A stretch of DNA of 64,000 bases from Gordonia hydrophobica NBRC 16057 (GCF_001592365.1 NZ_BCWU01000004.1:186001-250000); one strand, 5' to 3'. Shown: positions 17,129 to 27,131, numbered from the stretch's first letter. Notes: a model not told the origin generated them from the sequence alone. A program made the numbers and translations.

Positions 17129-17890
17129 CTAATCGACTGGCAGCGGTTTGGTCGTGACCGGCGACATCACATGCGCGATCACGATGGAGCAGACCGCGCC
17201 GGCCGCCAGGATCGCGCCGAGCACGATGATCTGGAATCGTCCGGCCTCCAGTGGCGAGAGTCCGCCGAAAATCGCACCGACGAAGGCGCCCGGCAAGGTC
17301 ACCACTCCGGTCGTCTTGGCCTGATCGGTGGCCGGAATCATCGCATGGTGAACGGCCTGCCGCGCCATCGACGCCGTCGCCTGCCGCGGCGTGGCGCCGA
17401 GCGCGAGCCAGCCCTCCACCTCGCTCCATCGATCGACGATGGCCTCGGTGAGGCGTCGGCCGGTCAGCGCCGACGTCGTCATCGCGTTGCCGATCACGAT
17501 TCCAGCCAGCGCCAGCGCGTAGCGCGCCGTCAGTTCCAGTGCACCGGTGCCGAACACGATCAGCAGTACGGCACCGACACCCGCGCCCATACCGAGCGCG
17601 ACCGTGCCGATCGCAGGCAGCAGCCGACGTCCGCTCGCCGTCAACCGTCTGGCCGCCGTGACCACCGCGACACCGAACATCGCCCCGATACCCAGCGATA
17701 CCAGCCACCCATGCGTGATCACACCGCTGAGCACCACGCTCAAGACCGACAGTTGAAACAGCCCTCGCGCAACGGCCCACACCGGCGCCCACCGCTGCGG
17801 CACTCCGTAGACCCACAGCACCGTGGTCGTCAGAGCGGCCAGAAGAATGATGCATGCGAGCGTGTTGAACGGTGCATGCAGTGACGACAT
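17129..17890 (-). CDS. FetB/YbbM-family ABC transporter permease
   Basis: A 253-residue integral membrane protein with about seven helices. The family block ARGLFQLSVLSVVL and the cytoplasmic coupling segment EGWLALGATPRQATASMARQAVHHAMIPATDQAKTTGVVTLPGAF (here read as separate motifs GATPRQA, MIPATDQ and VTLPGAF) are typical of UPF0014/FetB, a permease linked to iron export and metal stress resistance in E. coli. No FetA ATPase gene lies beside it, so its partner must be elsewhere or it works alone. It converges with the membrane gene at 16.5-17.1 kb. Confidence 0.8.
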   Translation of the reverse strand: MSSLHAPFNTLACIILLAALTTTVLWVYGVPQRWAPVWAVARGLFQLSVLSVVLSGVITHGWLVSLGIGAMFGVAVVTAARRLTASGRRLLPAIGTVALGMGAGVGAVLLIVFGTGALELTARYALALAGIVIGNAMTTSALTGRRLTEAIVDRWSEVEGWLALGATPRQATASMARQAVHHAMIPATDQAKTTGVVTLPGAFVGAIFGGLSPLEAGRFQIIVLGAILAAGAVCSIVIAHVMSPVTTKPLPVD

Positions 17891-17908
17891 GCCCCTTATG
17901 AAAGCACT

Positions 17909-18841
17909 TCAGAACAACGTCAGCTCCGGCACCGCCGCGTCGGCCCGCACGGCGGGCGGCACCACCGCCTGTTCTTCGCGATCCACACCGTCGACACCGG
18001 TGGCGCTCCCCAATCCGTGACGTTCCACCAGCGGCGCCATCCGGCCACGCAGGGACATCGCGTAGTCGGCGGACACGAAGCCCCGGCGGCCGTACAGCGA
18101 CCGGTAGCGCCGCACCAACGCCGGATGCTCATCGGCCAGCCACTCGAGGAAATCGGCACCGGCATCGTCGTCGAGTTGCAACGGCGACACCGAGACCCGC
18201 GCCGCACCGGCGTCAGCCAGCGCCGCGAGCAACTCCTCCAGCTGCGCTGTGCCGTCGGCGAGCAGCGGCGGCAACGGTGCGATCCGGATGTGCGGCGCCA
18301 GCCCGGCGCCCGCCAGTTCCTCGACCATCCCGAGTCTGACGGCAGGCGACGCCGCTGCCGGATCGACGCGCGCCGCAAGAACGGCGTCCAACGTCGCCAA
18401 CGGAATCGACACCGTCACCGGCACCGTTCTCCCGATCAGCCGCAACAGCGAGAGATCACGTAAGACCAAGGGCGACGCGGTGTACAGCGCGATCGGCGTC
18501 TGCGACTCCGACAGCACCGACAGCACCTGCGGCATCAGCCGATAGTGCTCCTCGACGGGATGGTAGGGGTCGTCGTCGACGCCCAGCGCCACGGTGTCGC
18601 ATCGCCACGACCGTCGCCGCACCTCGCGCCGCAGGACCGCCGCCCCATTCAGCTTGACCCGCAGCACCTCGCCCGACCGCTCGACGGGAGAAACCGCGAA
18701 GGAGTGTCGGTGCTTTCGATCGCTGGTCACCGATTCGAGCATGCTTCGCGCCAGCATCTCCTGCACCCGAACACCCGGCGCCTCCGGAAGGATCGTCGAC
18801 CTCACGAGGTCGCCGCACACCAGTTCGGGTAACGCCGTCAT
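17909..18841 (-). CDS. Radical-SAM-like protein lacking the cluster cysteines
   Basis: A 310-residue protein resembling the Rv2578c group of radical SAM proteins: LVRSTILPEAPGV at the N-terminus, then VALGVDDDPYHPVEEHYRLMPQVLSVLSESQTPIALYT (split motifs VALGVDDDPY, EHYRLMP and LYTASPLV) and HIRIAPLPPLL. The stretch that should hold CxxxCxxC and the iron-sulphur cluster is replaced by a short segment around FAVSPVERSGEVLRV. Only isolated cysteines remain. The TIM-barrel core looks intact, so it may keep a binding or scaffold role without radical chemistry. The alternative is a decayed paralogue, but there is no frameshift or stop. Confidence 0.65.
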   Translation of the reverse strand: MTALPELVCGDLVRSTILPEAPGVRVQEMLARSMLESVTSDRKHRHSFAVSPVERSGEVLRVKLNGAAVLRREVRRRSWRCDTVALGVDDDPYHPVEEHYRLMPQVLSVLSESQTPIALYTASPLVLRDLSLLRLIGRTVPVTVSIPLATLDAVLAARVDPAAASPAVRLGMVEELAGAGLAPHIRIAPLPPLLADGTAQLEELLAALADAGAARVSVSPLQLDDDAGADFLEWLADEHPALVRRYRSLYGRRGFVSADYAMSLRGRMAPLVERHGLGSATGVDGVDREEQAVVPPAVRADAAVPELTLF

Positions 18842-18907
18842 GCACACTATCCGAACACACGTGCGATCGCTCCGTCAAGGGGGCGCGGGACTGTCCTGGC
18901 CGACCGA

Positions 18908-18913
18908 TATCAT
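18908..18913 (+). promoter_or_regulatory. -10 element of the Ser/Thr kinase gene
   Basis: TATCAT lies 7 nt before ATG 18921 and no Shine-Dalgarno sequence is visible, indicating a leaderless mRNA. Confidence 0.45.
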
Positions 18914-18920
18914 CGGGGCC

Positions 18921-20153
18921 ATGACTTCACCCTCCCCGGCGCCTGGACCGTCGTACCTGGTCGCCGGACGCTATCGACTGCTCCGCAAGATCGGTCACGG
19001 CGGGATGGGCGCGGTCTGGTTGGCGCACGATCAACTGCTCGATCGGGAAGTCGCGGTCAAGCAGGTCCTCAGCACCAGCGGCATGGACGATTCGGCCGCC
19101 GAGACCTCCCGCGCCCGTGCCCTGCGAGAAGGGCGACTCGCCGCACGACTGTCGCATCGCAATGCGATCTCGATGCACGACGTCGCACTCGACCGCGACG
19201 AACCGTGGCTGGTGATGGAGTATCTGCCGAGCAACAGCGTGGCCGATGTCCTGCGCGACAACGGCACCATCAGTCCCGTCGAGGCCGCCCAGATCTGCGC
19301 TCAGGTGGCCGATGCGATCGCCGAGGCGCACGCCGCGGGGATCATCCACCGCGACATCAAGCCCGCCAACATCCTGATCGCCAACACCGGACGCACTGCC
19401 GGCCTGGTCAAGATCACCGACTTCGGGATCTCCCGCGCCAAGGGCGACGCCACCATCACCCAGACCGGCGTCGTCACCGGCACACCCGCGTACTTCTCGC
19501 CGGAGGTGGCCCGCGGCGAGGACCCCGGTGAGGCGTCCGACGTCTACTCGCTGGGCTCGACGCTCTACACGATGGTCGAGGGCGCACCGCCGTTCGGCCA
19601 GGAGGACAACTACATCGCGACGCTGCATCGTGCGGCGAACGGACAGATCAATCCGATCACTCGGGCGGGCGCGCTCACCGGAATCCTGCTGCAACTGTTG
19701 GAGCCGAATCCCGCGAATCGCCCGACGATGGCCCATGCCCGCGACCTGCTCGCCGAGTTCGCGGCGAACACGCTCGGCAGCACCGACACCGTGCTGACCG
19801 GGTTGGTCTCGACCGCTCCCCTGTCGGCACAACGAGCCAAGGACACGCTGCCGCCGCAGGCGGGCATGTATCCGCAGAGCAGCCCCGGCACCGTACCCGG
19901 TGCCACCTCCCTGCCGTCGACGCCGGGACCGGTGTCGCACCCGCCGACGCAGGTCGCCTCGGGCGCGTACTACCCGCCGTCCGGGCCGTCGTTCGTCTCG
20001 TCGCAGCCCGGGCAGTACACCCCGCCGCCGACCCCCTACCAGATGCAACAGCAGCAGCGGTCCGGCGGCAACGCCGCGCTGGCCGCTGCGGTGTTCGCCG
20101 TCTTCGTCCTGCTCACCGCCGTCGCCGTGGGGATCATCGTCCTCGCGATGTAG
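18921..20153 (+). CDS. Membrane-anchored Ser/Thr protein kinase (PknB-type catalytic domain)
   Basis: A 410-residue Hanks-type kinase. The catalytic domain covers about residues 15-285: IGHGGMGAVW glycine loop, VAVKQV with the ATP lysine (K47), HRDIKPANIL catalytic loop (D145), DFGIS and TGTPAYFSPEVARG. A proline- and glutamine-rich linker (about 310-380) leads to one C-terminal membrane helix (about 388-409) with almost nothing outside, so it has no obvious sensor domain. It converges on the response regulator of the neighbouring two-component system, with 10 bp between stops. This suggests, but does not prove, shared envelope signalling. Confidence 0.92.
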   Translation: MTSPSPAPGPSYLVAGRYRLLRKIGHGGMGAVWLAHDQLLDREVAVKQVLSTSGMDDSAAETSRARALREGRLAARLSHRNAISMHDVALDRDEPWLVMEYLPSNSVADVLRDNGTISPVEAAQICAQVADAIAEAHAAGIIHRDIKPANILIANTGRTAGLVKITDFGISRAKGDATITQTGVVTGTPAYFSPEVARGEDPGEASDVYSLGSTLYTMVEGAPPFGQEDNYIATLHRAANGQINPITRAGALTGILLQLLEPNPANRPTMAHARDLLAEFAANTLGSTDTVLTGLVSTAPLSAQRAKDTLPPQAGMYPQSSPGTVPGATSLPSTPGPVSHPPTQVASGAYYPPSGPSFVSSQPGQYTPPPTPYQMQQQQRSGGNAALAAAVFAVFVLLTAVAVGIIVLAM

Positions 20154-20163
20154 CGCGGCAGCG

Positions 20164-20820
20164 TCATCCGATCTGTCGGTTGACCGCCCACCTCGTCAAC
20201 GCGTTCCGGTTGGACTGCTGCGTTTTACGCAGCACGTTCGAGGCATGGGTCTCGACGGTCTTCACCGAGATGAACAGCTCCTCGGCGATCTCGCGGTACG
20301 TGTACCCGCGCGCCAGCAGCCGCAGGACCTCCATCTCGCGGCGGGTCAGCGAATCGAGCTCCGGGTCCAGCTGCGGTTCGGGGGTCGGCGACCGTCCGGT
20401 GAACGAGTCGAGAACGAAGCCGGCCAAGCGCGGACTGAAGACGGCGTCGCCCTCCGCGACCCGGCGGACCGCATCGGCCAGTTCCGCGCCGTCGATGGTC
20501 TTGGTGACATACCCGCGGGCGCCGGCACGGATGGTGGCGATGACGTCCGTCGCCGCGTCGGATACCGACAGTGCCAGGAACACCGGCGCGTCGGATCCGA
20601 GCGCATCGGTGACTCCGCGCAGCACTGCGACGCCGCCGCCCCCGGGCATGTGCACGTCGAGCAGCACCACGTCCGGACGCAGTTCGACGATGCCCGCGAT
20701 CGACTCCGCTACGGTTCCCGCGTCGCCGACCACGTCGAGCCCGTCTTCGCCTGCGAGTTCGGCGCGGACCCCGGAGCGGAACACTCCGTGATCGTCGACG
20801 AGGAACACGCGGTAGGTCAT
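20164..20820 (-). CDS. NarL/LuxR-family response regulator
   Basis: A 218-residue two-domain regulator. The receiver domain has FLVDDHGVFR, the phosphate-accepting Asp in LLDVHMPGGG (D55) and the YVTKTI lysine. The C-terminal LuxR helix-turn-helix reads LTRREMEVLRLLARGYTYREIAEEL then ISVKTVETH. It overlaps the upstream histidine kinase gene by 4 bases (ATGA), so the two form a translationally coupled pair. Confidence 0.93.
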   Translation of the reverse strand: MTYRVFLVDDHGVFRSGVRAELAGEDGLDVVGDAGTVAESIAGIVELRPDVVLLDVHMPGGGGVAVLRGVTDALGSDAPVFLALSVSDAATDVIATIRAGARGYVTKTIDGAELADAVRRVAEGDAVFSPRLAGFVLDSFTGRSPTPEPQLDPELDSLTRREMEVLRLLARGYTYREIAEELFISVKTVETHASNVLRKTQQSNRNALTRWAVNRQIG

Positions 20821-22064
20821 TTCTGCTCCAATTTCGATTGCCGGTCGGACTCCAGTATCGACGATGAGCCGTCCCGATGGGGGCGTGGCAGGGTCAGCGC
20901 GACGTTGGTGCCGCGGCCGGGCGCCGACGTGATCCTGGCCGACCCGCCGACCCGCTCCATCCTCGCCCGAATGGACTTCGCGATGCCCTGCCGGTCGGCG
21001 TCGACCGCATCCGGATCGAAGCCGACGCCACGGTCGCGGACGAAGACCTCGATCTGTTCCTCATCCACCTCGCAATACACGTCGACCTTCTCCGCCCCGG
21101 AGTGTTTGGCGGCGTTGACGACGGCTTCGCGCGCCGACGCGACCAGCGACTGCAGGCCGTGCGCGACCTTCTCATCGCGCAGTTCGTCGGGGGTCACGTC
21201 GCCGACGGTCACCGTCTCGATCTCGAGTCCGTATGCGTCCTCCACTTCCGCGGAGACGGCGGCGACGGCCGCGGCGAGCGACTGGCTGCGGCGCGCCTGA
21301 TCGCCGAACAGCCACTGCCGCAACTCGCGTTCCTGCCGCCTCGCCAACTGCGCCACGACCTCCGGTTGCGCCGACCGCTTCTGGATCAGTGCGAGGGTCT
21401 GCAGCACGGAGTCGTGCAGATGCGAGGCGATCTCCTCGCGCTCCTGGTTGCGGATCCGTGCTGCGCGTTCGGCGTTCAGTGAACGCCACATCCGCATCCA
21501 CAGCGGAATCGTCAAGAGCACCACACCGACCAACGTGCCGAGCACGGCCAGCAGGGTCGGGTTCATTCCCGCCAAGGCGGCGTCCGGCGCAGCGACCAGC
21601 ACGATCAGCCCACCGACCACCAGAAAGGCTCCGGCGGCCAGCCGCAGCCAGGTGACCACGCCGCTGCGGGTCGGTGCCCCGGTGAGATCCACCTCCCGCC
21701 ACACCAGTGCGGCGCCGCCGAGGATCACGATCAGCGCCAGCAGTGTCGACGCCGGCGCACTGGAGGCGACGATGCCGTTGGCGAGCAGCACGATCACGCC
21801 GAGGACGATGAGTCCGTGCGCCTGCCTGCGTTCACGCGGCGTCGCGCGTTCGACGTCGTCGCCCGTCGAGCAGAAGAACCACAGCAGGCCGTACATGGCG
21901 ACGCCCGCGCCGGCGAGCGCCGCCAACACGACGAACACCACGCGCACGCGGAACACGTCGACGCCGAGGTGGTCGGCGATGCCGCCGCACACGCCGGCGA
22001 CGATCTTGCCGCCGCTGCGTCGGTGCATGCGGGCGACAGGTGGAGTGTCAGTCGCGTGTGTCAT
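20817..22064 (-). CDS. PspC-domain sensor histidine kinase
   Basis: A 415-residue kinase with an N-terminal PspC domain (residues 14-70, GGKIVAGVCGGIADHLGVD), four or five membrane helices up to residue 190, then a HisKA_3 dimerisation helix (EEIASHLHDSVLQTLALIQ, likely phosphorylated His217) and an HATPase domain (NAAKHSGAE, VRDRGVGFD, RMERVGGSA). This LiaS/MacS-like layout belongs to envelope-stress systems in actinobacteria. CACTAT lies 7 nt before the ATG and may be a leaderless promoter. It faces another PspC gene across about 100 bp. Confidence 0.92.
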   Translation of the reverse strand: MTHATDTPPVARMHRRSGGKIVAGVCGGIADHLGVDVFRVRVVFVVLAALAGAGVAMYGLLWFFCSTGDDVERATPRERRQAHGLIVLGVIVLLANGIVASSAPASTLLALIVILGGAALVWREVDLTGAPTRSGVVTWLRLAAGAFLVVGGLIVLVAAPDAALAGMNPTLLAVLGTLVGVVLLTIPLWMRMWRSLNAERAARIRNQEREEIASHLHDSVLQTLALIQKRSAQPEVVAQLARRQERELRQWLFGDQARRSQSLAAAVAAVSAEVEDAYGLEIETVTVGDVTPDELRDEKVAHGLQSLVASAREAVVNAAKHSGAEKVDVYCEVDEEQIEVFVRDRGVGFDPDAVDADRQGIAKSIRARMERVGGSARITSAPGRGTNVALTLPRPHRDGSSSILESDRQSKLEQK

Positions 22065-22163
22065 TGATTCGATAGTGGCACGAACCCGGCGTCCCGCACA
22101 TCAGGGAGCATCTCAGGGTTGTACCCGATTTGCTCGTGGCCGTCGGACGACAAGATTGGTGCC

Positions 22164-23492
22164 ATGGACACGACAACGCTGCTCGACCTCTGGAACACCA
22201 GGCCGGTCCGCCGTCGCCACGGTAAATCCGTCGGCGGCGTGTGCACCGGCATCGGCATGCGGTACCGCATCGACCCGACGCTCGTGAAGGTGGCGTTCGT
22301 CGTCGCCGCGCTCTTCGGCGGCAGCGGCATCGTCCTCTACATCGCCTGCCTGGTGCTCCTCCCCGCCGAGGACGAGACGGCTCCGCGGCAGCTGAAACCG
22401 CACACTCAACGTCACTTCAAGGGTCTGCACGAGATCCCCTGGTACTGGGTCGTTCTCACGGTCATCGCAGTGGTGGTCCTGGGCAGCATGGGGTCGTCGT
22501 CGCCGTTCTGGGGCAGCAGCGGCCTCCTCGGTCTGGTGCTGATGCTCGGCGGTTGGTGGCTCCTGTACATGCGTACTCCGCAGGCGCCCGCCGGAACCAG
22601 CGCCGACCAGCTGCGGCCCGCAGGCACCCCGCCCGGCGTCGCCCTCGGGGCCGCCGTGCCCGCGCCCGTCAACGAGTATCCGCCGATCACCGTCCCGACG
22701 CCGACCACCGTGGTGCCGCCGACGACACCGCTCGGTCCCACACCCCCGCTCGGTCCGATACCGCCGAGTGCTCCCACGACGCCGCCCGTCTCCCACCGCG
22801 ACGACGACGCGCCGCCCGCCTGGGACCCGCTGGGTGCGGCCCCGTTCGCCTGGGATCTGCCGGAACCGACGCCGCCGCCGAAGCCGCCCGCACCGAAGCC
22901 GCAGCGGTCGCCGTTGACGTCCATCTTCGCCGGGCTCGCGCTCATCGTCGCCTCCGTCGCGACGGCAGCCCGCGTCGTCGGGGGCGTCGAGTGGTTCACC
23001 GTCGGCCGGATCGCCGCCCTGGCGCTGGTGGTCCTCGGCATCGGGATGCTCGTCGACTCGCTGCAGCGGCGCCGCCCCAATTCCCGCGCGAGCGGTCTGG
23101 TCCCCCTGGCCGTGATCGTCGGTGTGGTGGCGGTCCTTGCGACCCTGTTCGCCGCCGGCCGTCCCGCGCTCCCGAGCGGTGGGATCGGGGAGCGAAACTG
23201 GCACCCCCAGGGCGTCGAGCAGCTGAGCTCCGAATACGCGCTGTCGATCGGCACGAGCGTGTTGGATCTGAGCGACGTCGGACCGCTCGACCGGGACCGT
23301 ACCGTCACCGTCCGGCAGGGCATCGGCGACATCACCGTGATCCTTCCGAACGACGTCCGGGTCAAGACGACGTGCACCACCACTATCGGCGACCAGACAT
23401 GTCCAGACGGCGTCCTCAACGCCGACGCCAAGACGCCGATCCTGACCGTCGACGCCACCCTGTCCATCGGAACCGTGGAGATGAAGCAATGA
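22164..23492 (+). CDS. PspC-domain membrane protein with LiaF-like C-terminal domain
   Basis: A 442-residue protein. The N-terminal PspC domain (about 15-70) has SVGGVCTGIGMRYRIDP. Two membrane helices follow, then a long proline-rich linker with repeated TPPLGP and TTPP units, two more helices (about 255-305), another helix (about 315-335), and a C-terminal beta domain containing TVRQGIGDITVILPNDVRV. That glycine-centred motif resembles the LiaF/toastrack domain that senses or tunes LiaS-type kinases. It is divergent from the PspC kinase and is its probable partner. ATG 22164 is preferred over 22119 because it starts directly before the PspC domain. Confidence 0.82.
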   Translation: MDTTTLLDLWNTRPVRRRHGKSVGGVCTGIGMRYRIDPTLVKVAFVVAALFGGSGIVLYIACLVLLPAEDETAPRQLKPHTQRHFKGLHEIPWYWVVLTVIAVVVLGSMGSSSPFWGSSGLLGLVLMLGGWWLLYMRTPQAPAGTSADQLRPAGTPPGVALGAAVPAPVNEYPPITVPTPTTVVPPTTPLGPTPPLGPIPPSAPTTPPVSHRDDDAPPAWDPLGAAPFAWDLPEPTPPPKPPAPKPQRSPLTSIFAGLALIVASVATAARVVGGVEWFTVGRIAALALVVLGIGMLVDSLQRRRPNSRASGLVPLAVIVGVVAVLATLFAAGRPALPSGGIGERNWHPQGVEQLSSEYALSIGTSVLDLSDVGPLDRDRTVTVRQGIGDITVILPNDVRVKTTCTTTIGDQTCPDGVLNADAKTPILTVDATLSIGTVEMKQ

Positions 23493-23713
23493 CCGACGAC
23501 TACTCCGATCAGAACCAGACCGCAGTGACCGCGCCCGAACGCCACCGGTCGGTCATGATGGCGATCTCCGCGTTGCTCACCCTCCTCGTCGCGGCGTGGT
23601 GTCTGGCCGACGGCCCGTTCCTGTTCAGCGGGGCCGGACTGCCGTGGGCGCTGCTCGCGGGCGGCATCGTCGTCGGCATCGGCCTCATCGCGAGCGGATT
23701 CCGACGCAAGTAG
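23489..23713 (+). CDS. Small membrane protein, 74 aa
   Basis: The ATG overlaps the stop of the PspC/LiaF-like gene by 4 bases (ATGA), so it is translationally coupled to it. The protein has a polar N-terminus followed by two predicted helices (about residues 22-42 and 49-68) and a basic FRRK end. I do not recognise a named family. The location makes it a likely accessory of the same signalling unit. Confidence 0.75.
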   Translation: MTDDYSDQNQTAVTAPERHRSVMMAISALLTLLVAAWCLADGPFLFSGAGLPWALLAGGIVVGIGLIASGFRRK

Positions 23714-23730
23714 CCCGGCCGCGAAAAGCA

Positions 23731-23764
23731 CGGCGCCGGTGAGGACAGGTTCTCACCGGCGCCG
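23731..23764. terminator. Hairpin terminator between the small membrane gene and guaA
   Basis: CGGCGCCGGTGAG-N8-CTCACCGGCGCCG is a perfect 13-bp stem between convergent genes. On the minus strand it is followed within 3 nt by TTTT, as expected for intrinsic termination of guaA. Confidence 0.75.
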
Positions 23765-23782
23765 CGCTGTCGCGTCGTGGGA

Positions 23783-25390
<1,608 letters not shown>

Positions 25391-25397
25391 GGGGAGC

Positions 25398-25403
25398 AGT
25401 GTA
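25398..25403 (-). promoter_or_regulatory. -10 element of guaA
   Basis: The minus strand reads TACACT, then 7 nt, then the GTG start. No ribosome-binding site is present, so the mRNA is probably leaderless. Confidence 0.5.
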
Positions 25404-25515
25404 TCTGCCCCACGCGGGCAATCACGGCCTGCCCGGCGCCACGCCGACGGCGTTCTCCACAGGGCGTGGTGCGAGGTCGCGGTAGGACAGGTCCGAGCGT
25501 GCATCTTCAAAAGGG

Positions 25516-25556
25516 ATTGCTGAGTTGTGCCGCACTGAGCGGCATAACTCAGCAAT
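25516..25556. repeat. 18-bp inverted repeat between guaA and the orphan antitoxin
   Basis: ATTGCTGAGTTGTGCCGC, a 5-nt loop and GCGGCATAACTCAGCAAT pair at 17 of 18 positions. The element lies upstream of both divergent genes and has no T-run, so it is not a normal terminator. It could be a large operator, an RNA hairpin in the leader, or a remnant of a mobile element end. No transposase or target duplication is seen. A shorter stem CGCTC-N6-GAGCG follows at 25557-25572. Confidence 0.7.
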
Positions 25557-25615
25557 CGCTCCAGGTAGAGCGACCGGCACGGGTTTCACGCCTACCGATC
25601 GGCATTATTTCCCAA

Positions 25616-25621
25616 TATCAT
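25616..25621 (+). promoter_or_regulatory. -10 element of the antitoxin gene
   Basis: TATCAT lies 6 nt before ATG 25628 without a ribosome-binding site, which is the leaderless pattern. Confidence 0.45.
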
Positions 25622-25627
25622 TGCTCA

Positions 25628-25846
25628 ATGAGAACACTGAGCAGAGCCGAGGCGCTACGTCATTTCGATGCCCTGCTCACCGAGGTCCAGTCGACGCGAC
25701 AATCGGTGATGATCACCAGCGGCGGTCGACCGGTGGCGGTCATTGCTCCGGCAGACCCGCACGGCCGTCAGTTCGGGACTCTCCCCGGCCTGCACGTGCC
25801 CGACGACTTCGACGCGCCCCTCACCGACGAAGCACTCTGGGTCTAA
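25628..25846 (+). CDS. Phd/YefM-type antitoxin, apparently orphan
   Basis: A 72-residue protein starting MRTLSRAEALRHFDALLTEV and continuing SVMITSGGRPVAVIAP, the N-terminal DNA-binding fold of Phd/YefM antitoxins. The tail LTDEALWV would be the toxin-binding segment. No PIN, RelE or Doc toxin follows. Instead its stop codon overlaps by 3 bases the stop of a convergent SnoaL-like gene. It may be a stand-alone regulator, act on a toxin elsewhere, or be the survivor of a lost pair. The 18-bp inverted repeat upstream could be its operator. Confidence 0.7.
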   Translation: MRTLSRAEALRHFDALLTEVQSTRQSVMITSGGRPVAVIAPADPHGRQFGTLPGLHVPDDFDAPLTDEALWV

Positions 25847-26340
25847 GGCCCCTCACCGAACGACCCCTCCTTCACCACCGTCGCGGGATCGAGCGGCCGG
25901 GTCATCGACCAGGTCTCGGTGAACGAGCATCGGGACATCTTCCACTGCCCGTCCTCTAGAACGTATTCGTCGTCGTACTCACCGGTCGACGACGTCTCCG
26001 TCTTCGCGATCAGGTTCACCTGCCGGAACCTGAGGGTCCAGCGACCGACTGCGGTGCCCGCTCCGGTGATCGTGATCTCCGGGTGCACGCCGTGATGCAT
26101 GTCGAAGACGACGTGTCGGCCGTCGACGGTGTGGAGCGCGACCTTCTCGAAGATCTGCGCCATCGGCTCCACGTCATCGAACGAGCCGAGGGCGCCGTAG
26201 TCAATCCGCGCGCCGGAGGTGATGAAACAGTCCCGGAACCCCTGGGGATCCTTCGCATCGCAGGCGCGCCAGTACCGGTATTTCATCGCCTTGATGGCCT
26301 CGATCTGCTCGAGTGCGTCGACTCGCTGTTCGATGTTCAT
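25843..26340 (-). CDS. SnoaL-like / NTF2-fold protein
   Basis: A 165-residue protein of the SnoaL_4/NTF2-like group: EQIEAIKAMKYRYWRACDAKD at the start, a DYGALGSFDDVEPMAQIF segment, HHGVHPEITITG, and a final beta sheet with GEYDDEYVLEDGQWKMSRC. This cone fold serves as hydratase, isomerase or small-molecule binder, often in steroid or aromatic catabolism. The exact reaction is unknown. AGGAGG 9 nt upstream supports ATG 26340. It is divergent from bioY. Confidence 0.75.
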   Translation of the reverse strand: MNIEQRVDALEQIEAIKAMKYRYWRACDAKDPQGFRDCFITSGARIDYGALGSFDDVEPMAQIFEKVALHTVDGRHVVFDMHHGVHPEITITGAGTAVGRWTLRFRQVNLIAKTETSSTGEYDDEYVLEDGQWKMSRCSFTETWSMTRPLDPATVVKEGSFGEGP

Positions 26341-26510
26341 CGGTCCTGGCCTCCTGCTGCCGAGTGGTCTGGTCCACAGACCCCGCTTCGACGATAGGTC
26401 GGCGGGCGACCTCTCGGCCACACCTGCGTTCGCGGGCCGCAGGGGCACCCGTGTCGACGGGCCGCATCGTCGAATCGGATGGTGCCGGACGCAGTGACAC
26501 AGCCGCTGAA

Positions 26511-26516
26511 TATCCT
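26511..26516 (+). promoter_or_regulatory. -10 element of bioYMN
   Basis: TATCCT lies exactly 6 nt before GTG 26523, which predicts a leaderless bioY. TGAA-N7-TTCA spans the -10 element (26507-26521) and could be part of a repressor site. It does not match the published BioQ motif closely. Confidence 0.5.
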
Positions 26517-26522
26517 GTTCAC

Positions 26523-27131
26523 GTGACGAACTCCTCCCCCGCCACCGCACGCGCTCCGCGCTGGTGGTCGCTGTCCATGGTCGACCTCGCGCAGGCCGCG
26601 GTCTTCGCCGCGCTGATCGCCGTCCTCGGTCTGCCCGGAACCATCAACCTCTCGGCCGGTGTGCCGATCACTCTGCAGAGCCTGGCCGTGATGCTGGCCG
26701 GCGCGGTGCTCGGCCCCAAGAAGGGCACGCTCGCCGTCGGCATCTTCATGGTGCTCGCGATCGCGGGCCTGCCGATTCTCGCCGGCGGACGGACCGGGTG
26801 GGTGTCCCTCAACTCCCCGACGGGCGGCTACTTCATCGGGTTCCTCCCCGGAGTTCTCCTCATCGGTCTCCTGACCGCGTGGATGATGCCCCGGTACAAC
26901 ATCATCCTGGGCATCATCATCAACCTCATCGGCGGTGCGCTGGTCGTCTACATCTTCGGCATCGCCTACCAGATGATCCGCACCGACCTCGGCCTGTGGT
27001 TCCTGATCAAAGCCAATGCCCCGTTCCTGATCGGCGACACGATCAAGGCGGTGGTGGCAGCGCTGGTGGCGGCACCGGTTCACCGCGGCCGCCCAGGCCT
27101 CATCACCCCTTTGCGGTCGACGAGTGCCTGA
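26523..27131 (+). CDS. bioY: Biotin transporter substrate-binding protein BioY
   Basis: A 202-residue S-component of an energy-coupling-factor transporter that captures biotin. It has six predicted helices and family motifs VDLAQAAVFAALIAVLG, GVPITLQSLAVMLAGAVLG (seen as PITLQSLAVML) and SPTGGYFIGF. The start is the GTG at 26523, just after a -10 element. Its stop overlaps the bioM start by 8 bases, so the three genes form one operon. Confidence 0.93.
   Translation: MTNSSPATARAPRWWSLSMVDLAQAAVFAALIAVLGLPGTINLSAGVPITLQSLAVMLAGAVLGPKKGTLAVGIFMVLAIAGLPILAGGRTGWVSLNSPTGGYFIGFLPGVLLIGLLTAWMMPRYNIILGIIINLIGGALVVYIFGIAYQMIRTDLGLWFLIKANAPFLIGDTIKAVVAALVAAPVHRGRPGLITPLRSTSA

Noticed and set aside
25516..25556. 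Terminal inverted repeat of an insertion sequence
   Set aside because: No transposase, partner end or target-site duplication. The arms are only 5 nt apart.
25847..26340. Toxin partner for the Phd/YefM-like antitoxin
   Set aside because: The adjacent gene is on the opposite strand and has an NTF2/SnoaL fold.
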